Both the position numbers and the translations under genes were made by a program. The notes below the pieces were generated by a model. The model worked only from the letters and a program-made list of their open reading frames with translations, was not told the origin of the DNA and searched no databases. This document shows, one piece after another, positions 59,808 to 64,000 of a stretch of DNA of 64,000 nt. The stretch is from Morinoia aosen. Lineage: Eukaryota; Arthropoda; Malacostraca; Amphipoda; Talitridae. Every line of letters starts with the position of its first letter. Within the stretch, counting starts at the first letter, position 1. The stretch covers positions 21,773,038 to 21,837,037 of the forward strand of contig CM059577.1 in assembly GCA_030386875.1 (NCBI GenBank), in the 5' to 3' direction.

Positions 59808-60088
59808 ATTAATATCCATGTTTTTTTGTCATGATTTTTTTTGGTTAAGAAAACATGATTTAAAAAAAACCAGCATGTTTTTTTTTGGCACATAAAATAT
59901 ATTAATATCCACATTTTTTAATCATGATTTTTCTGTAAAAAGGATGTTTATTTTAAAAAATACAGCATGGTTGTTTATGGTAAAATAAAGTATATTAATA
60001 TCCGTGTTTTTTAGTCATGACTTTTTTGTAACAAAAACATTCAAAAAACAGCATGGATTTTTTGGTCACATAAGATATTTTAATATCC
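59808..60088. repeat. Tandem AT-rich units of about 90 bp (three in a row)
   Basis: The word TTAATATCC recurs at about 59809, 59902, 59995 and 60079, each followed by the T-run/TCATGA/A-run/CAGCATGG pattern. Similar units in the opposite orientation lie at 58900-59290. Confidence 0.75.
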
Positions 60089-60089
60089 A

Positions 60090-60338
60090 TTAGAACCGTA
60101 CCAGGTCTTAGAATAAAATATCCACAAAGAATCTATTCACTCTATAAAACCTTTCGGAGACTAGCTCCATCCTCAGTAAGTCAATCAGTCAAATGTTTTT
60201 CAAAGGAACAGTGAAAATTCATTGTCCATTTGACCAAATTTTACTGAATGACTGAGGATGGAGCTGGTCTCCGAAAGGTTTTATGGAGTGAATAGATTCT
60301 ATGTAGATATTTTATTCTAAGACCTAGTACAGTTCTAA
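60090..60338. repeat. Foldback 3 inside the nested element
   Basis: Arms of about 90 bp (60090-60178 and 60248-60338) carry GACTAGCTCCATCCTCAG and its near-complement CTGAGGATGGAGCTGGTC. The loop is about 70 bp. Confidence 0.92.
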
Positions 60339-61194
60339 TAAACATGATTTCAATATTAACAGCATTCTTTGTTTATAAGTTTCTAAAGACAATTCGATTA
60401 AAGAAAACTAAATTTCCTGATATTTACATCTGTGTTTCTTTAGTCATGATTTTTTTTAAATGTTTATAAAAAAAACTTTTTTGGTCCAATAAAATATAAT
60501 AGCCATGTTTTTTTAGTCAAGATTTTTCTGTTAAAAAACAATGTTTTAAAAAAAAGCATTGGATTTTTAAGGTCACAAATATATTAATTTCCATGTTTTT
60601 TAGTCATAATTTTTGTATAAATAACATGTTTTTTTAAAAAAAACAGCATGGTTTTTTAGTCACATCTCTATCAATGACCATAAGTAAAGATATGTTATTA
60701 TAACACACCATTTTGGGAGTTTAAGGTCATTCACATGTATTGTAAAATAAATGAAATATCAAAGCATGAAACCGCAGAAAATGAAAAAGTTCATAAAACC
60801 ATAGAAAACCATCAATTAAGATGTATGCTGTTTTATTTTGTAATTTGACATGAAAACAAATAATGTAATGTGGTTCTTTTTCTTGCTGAGTTATTTTCAG
60901 ACAAAATATTTAAAAAAAAACAAAATATCCACGTTTTTTTTGGCCTCGGTTTTTTTGTAAAAAAAACGTGTTTTTTTTAAAAAAAACGGCATGGTTTTTT
61001 TTGAGTCACATCTCTAATCTTCGATCAACGTGTTCGTAACTCAACGGTTGGCCGGTTGCCGCGCAGCCACCTTCGGCGGCCCTTTCCGGGCTACAGTTCA
61101 CTTCGCAGGTGCGTGAGGGTCAGTAACTGTTGTGGTTTTTATTTTGTGTCAGTGCTGTCGTTATGTTCAACTATTGAAAGCTAAACTCGTCATT

Positions 61195-62010
61195 ATGTCG
61201 AAGTGGAATAAGTCCTATGACTCGACACGTACATACAGAGTGATATGGAAGAAAGAGTTTCCATGGCCGACAAAAGCCAAACATGGTACCCAGGCTGCTT
61301 TTTGTAAGGTATATTCCAAGAATATGCACCCCCAGAAAAACTAGGATTATGCTGCATGCTGACAGGAAAGAACACAAAACAAGGGCTTCCGTAGTTAGCT
61401 CTGAATGTGAGATCTAACATTTTTCTGAGAGCCGCGAAAACTCAGGGACCTAGGGAGGAAATGAAGAAAGCTGAGTTAGAACTCGCATTGGTTATCAGCT
61501 GTCACAGTTCAGTGTCTGCTACAGATCATTAATATTTTGTGCGAAGTAATTAAGAATAATTCCACCAGAAGTAAATTAGAGAACATGCGGCTTTACCGAA
61601 CAAAGTGTTCGATGTTAGTTACGAAGGAGATATCACCAGCGCATGAAAAGGAACTACGGGATAAAATTGCCAAAGTTAAAAAATAATGCTTGATGATCGA
61701 CGAGTCGACTGATTTATCAAGTGACAAGAACATGTGTGTTTGCGTTCCATACTATGATAGCAGTCCTTAAAATATCGTAACTTCACTGTTGGGGCTTGCG
61801 CCTTTGCTAGAAACAACAGGTGAAGCTTTGTTTCACGCAACTACATCACTACTTGAGAAGAATAACATGGCTTTGAAAGACTGTATTGGCTATTGCAGTG
61901 ACGGTGCTAGTAATGTGACAGGAGGACACAATTCTCTCATGTCGCATTAATTAAAAACGAATCTCTCAAGTGCAAAAAAATTGGGTGTACGTGTCGCAGT
62001 TTAGCGCGTT
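61195..62010 (+). pseudogene. hAT transposase remnant (BED finger plus DUF4371-like N half)
   Basis: The frame starts at ATG 61195 (MSKWNKSYDSTRTYRVIWKK). KEFPWPTKAKHGTQAAFCK, then HADRKEHKTRAS in another frame, look like a decayed BED zinc finger. Further on come EKELRDKIAKVKK, MIDESTDLSSDKNMCV near 61692 (first catalytic aspartate region), LGLAPLLETTGEALFHAT, and CSDGASNVTGGHNSLMSH near 61898 (second catalytic region). All match the order in SCAND3/ZMYM-type hAT proteins. Stops and frameshifts are present, and the C-terminal third with the last catalytic residue and dimerisation region is missing. It is not functional. Confidence 0.85.
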
Positions 62011-62023
62011 GTATTCAGAACTG

Positions 62024-62088
62024 ATATCCAAAAGGCATCTTCAGCACTTTGTATTCAGTGAAAGATGTCTTTTGGATATTATTGTTGA
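62024..62088. repeat. Hairpin replacing the lost transposase C-terminus
   Basis: TATCCAAAAGGCATCTT is mirrored by AAAGATGTCTTTTGGATA about 35 bases on, with a repeated TTGTATTCAG in and beside the loop. Confidence 0.8.
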
Positions 62089-62419
62089 AAATATTTTGTG
62101 AAACGCTCATTATTTTTACTGTAGTGTTTGTATCATGGGATAAATTTTTGTTCATTTTAATTCTAAAATTTCAAAACACCCTAAAAGGTTGTACATTGAC
62201 TTTAATTTCACCCTATTTTATATAATTATTCAAAACTTAAGTGCACACGAGAGGATAAACTTGTAAAAGTTTTTCACAGAAATATTTTAGGGGTATCTTT
62301 GTTATATTTACCAATGTTCGTGACTTTTTGGCAGTAACCGCTGGATTTGGCAGTGAAGCTTGAGCAATTTGGCAATAGGTCACTCACAGGATCTGTCAAC
62401 CCTGCTACGTGCTACCAAG

Positions 62420-64000
62420 GCCGTTTCTTCATGCAGTAGGGCTCAAGAGGCCGGAGGAGTATAGGCTCGTCGCAGCGCCCCCACCGCGTGAGGCGAAGAC
62501 AGAAAGGCGCGGAGTCGCTGCTGGAACCTCCCCATGCCGCGTCAGGTCAGGAGGGCTAAGAGCTGCTCTGGATCTGATTTCCTGCTTAGAGCTTCACGAA
62601 GAGCTCGCATTTTTATGAATAAACTCATCCTTTTAAATTCGTTGACATCCCATTTTTTGACGAGGCATAATAAACATCAAAACAGAATTCTTCAAAGATG
62701 TTGCGATACAGAGAAAGGGGTGGGTTTAGGACCCCCTTTCCATACGCTGAGGGAATTCCAACCCCCACACATGTTATAGTATTATCCTTTATGCTTGCGT
62801 ACACCTGTATACCAGACATGGAGAATAAAAGAATTTGAAAGATTAAGACACATTTATTTTTGAGATGAACACGTGGATAAACACACAAGGCATGGGAACG
62901 AAATGATTTGAAATGGCACAGCGGCGTCAATGAAAAATACGTAAGTTTCTACCGCCATAATATTTAAACACGACATCATACAAATGTGCTGCTTACCGAG
63001 CCTTCAAGTTACAAATACTCCCTCGTTGACAACGATTCACGCATCCACAGTAACACAAATCATAATATTTGCGAGAGTAACACATCACGATTTAACCTGG
63101 AATTGTGACACGGTGTCGAATCATACAACGGGAAGTCGATCCTCGACTAAATAGACACAATAAATCGGTTGCCTATAAAATTAGATGATCCTTCACGATA
63201 CTTTGGAAAGCACTTATCTGTGTGCTGCTCTACATCTGAAATTGAACTTCAATCACCACCTAAAAGAGCTCTCACAACTATGAAACACTCGCACTTTTGA
63301 TAATAAATGATTCACTGATGGACATTCACTGACGATGCTGTTGCTCACTGCTAATGTTCCGCGTCGTAGCTTTAGGTTTGCTGCAGGTGTAGGCTGATGT
63401 CTTGCCCGCGCTGCAGCGACGCCTCTGCCGCTCCCTCATCGTGCCGCCGGCATTCCAACTCGAGTTCACAGCCGCCGTGGTGCCTGGAGTGTCTTAAGAG
63501 TCTCAATGGCAAGCCACTTCACTGTAGATTTGCGTGTTGCTTTACGCATTGTGGGTGGACGAACTTAACTGTTTGCCATTTGCAATGTTGACGACTGCCG
63601 CTGAAGTTGACTGTGAGTTCGACCCCGATGCACAGATGTTGAATGCTCTTGGTTGAATCTCCGACGCGTTTATTCATGACGATCACCGATGCGAGGCTGG
63701 TTTACTTCGATTAGGCTTCCTTTGTAAGACGATGCTTCAATGACTTCCGACGTCCAACGTTATTTTATGTGCCTCGAATTATTAACTTTCAAGTTGCAGT
63801 TGGGTATAAGGCCAGCCGACGAGGCTGGCCTATTGTGTAGAACACCCTCAGACGTCTTGCGCAGTCTCTCACGTGTGTTCAAAAATTCCTCCTCATGCTT
63901 CCTTCTACGGGCCTTATATGTGTTTCGCTTCCCTCTTTCTCGATCGTTCTCGACGCTTCTATTCTACAGAGGCAGCATCTGCAACCTTATTGGCGGAATT
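62420..64000. other. Non-coding or unrecognised to window end
   Basis: 62.64-63.36 kb is A/C-rich and 63.38-63.5 kb GC-rich. Complemented AATAAA near 62847 could mark the 3' end of a - strand gene lying to the right, but no exon was recognised. Confidence 0.35.

Larger units (their letters stand above)
57022..61016. mobile_element. Non-autonomous hAT-like element nested in the outer hAT (perfect 8-bp TSD)
   Basis: Ends TAGTGATGCAAAAAAAACGG and, at the right as reverse complement, TAGAGATGTGACTCAAAAAA. ATCTTCGA is present on both sides (57014-57021 and 61017-61024), a perfect 8-bp target duplication. The 3995 bp contain no transposase. They consist of AT-rich units of about 90 bp built on CATG, TAGTCATGA and CAGCATGG words, three foldbacks, and a family A insertion. 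A second copy of its right 640 bp opens this window. Confidence 0.9.
56742..62404 (+). mobile_element. hAT element (outer), interrupted by a second element
   Basis: Left end CAGGGTTGCCAACTGGCAT; right end, as reverse complement, CAGGGTTGACAGATCC. Several TTTGGCA motifs lie just inside both ends (about seven on the left, three on the right), like the subterminal transposase-binding repeats of hAT elements. A broken hAT transposase lies at 61195-62010. The interior is interrupted by the element at 57022-61016. The direct repeat ACGTGCTACCAAG flanks the whole at 56729-56741 and 62407-62419, longer than the usual 8 bp and separated from the right end by CT. Confidence 0.82.

Noticed and set aside
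62409..62930. ORFs next to the outer hAT right end
   Set aside because: No similarity to transposase or host families was recognised, and they lie outside the element.

Overview
This is an arthropod, probably insect, nuclear genome window. It is AT-rich and intron-bearing, full of degraded transposons and simple repeats, and contains one recognisable host gene. Nothing looks bacterial or viral: there are no operons, no long ORFs, and the only long conserved reading frames are spliced exons or decayed transposons. Species cannot be fixed from this sequence alone.

Host gene: four + strand exons (33164-33394, 35507-35644, 35990-36103, 38953-39207) joined by three phase-0 introns encode 245 residues of a CD9-type tetraspanin. 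It most resembles Drosophila Tsp96F, going by remembered family features. The first coding exon (about 20 residues, start of TM1) was not found and may lie far upstream or outside the window. The 3' UTR probably runs to polyadenylation signals near 41.6 or 42.0 kb. The last intron holds a two-domain 22-bp minisatellite of about 1.6 kb, and the first visible intron holds a foldback transposon.

Layout: 1-640 is the right end of an AT-rich hAT-like element. 0.6-8.7 kb is T/G-rich non-coding DNA with copies of a SINE-like repeat (family A). 8.75 to about 13.3 kb is a block with reversed strand composition (A/C-rich) that holds a diverged repeat (family B) and a GC-rich hairpin. 14-33 kb is non-coding with more family A copies. 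33-42 kb is the tetraspanin gene. 42-48.8 kb is unrecognised. 48.9-62.4 kb is a transposon graveyard: a 602-bp hAT MITE with 8-bp target duplication, three foldback MITEs, a CR1/Jockey-like LINE remnant, a Tc1-like transposase remnant on the - strand, two small perfect hairpins, and a hAT element (56742-62404) carrying a broken transposase and interrupted by a second 4-kb hAT-like element, which itself carries three foldbacks and a family A copy. 62.4-64 kb is unrecognised.

Most notable: family A is a repeat of about 280-415 bp with 15 copies here, all in the same (+) orientation. Eight insertions are bounded by 7-14 bp target-site duplications and the tails are (TAA)n or CTAAT-like, so it behaves like a LINE-mobilised SINE. 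Its 5' end is not tRNA-like, and most copies carry a strong splice-acceptor-like sequence. I see no new multi-gene functional system; the novelty is in repeat and structure biology.
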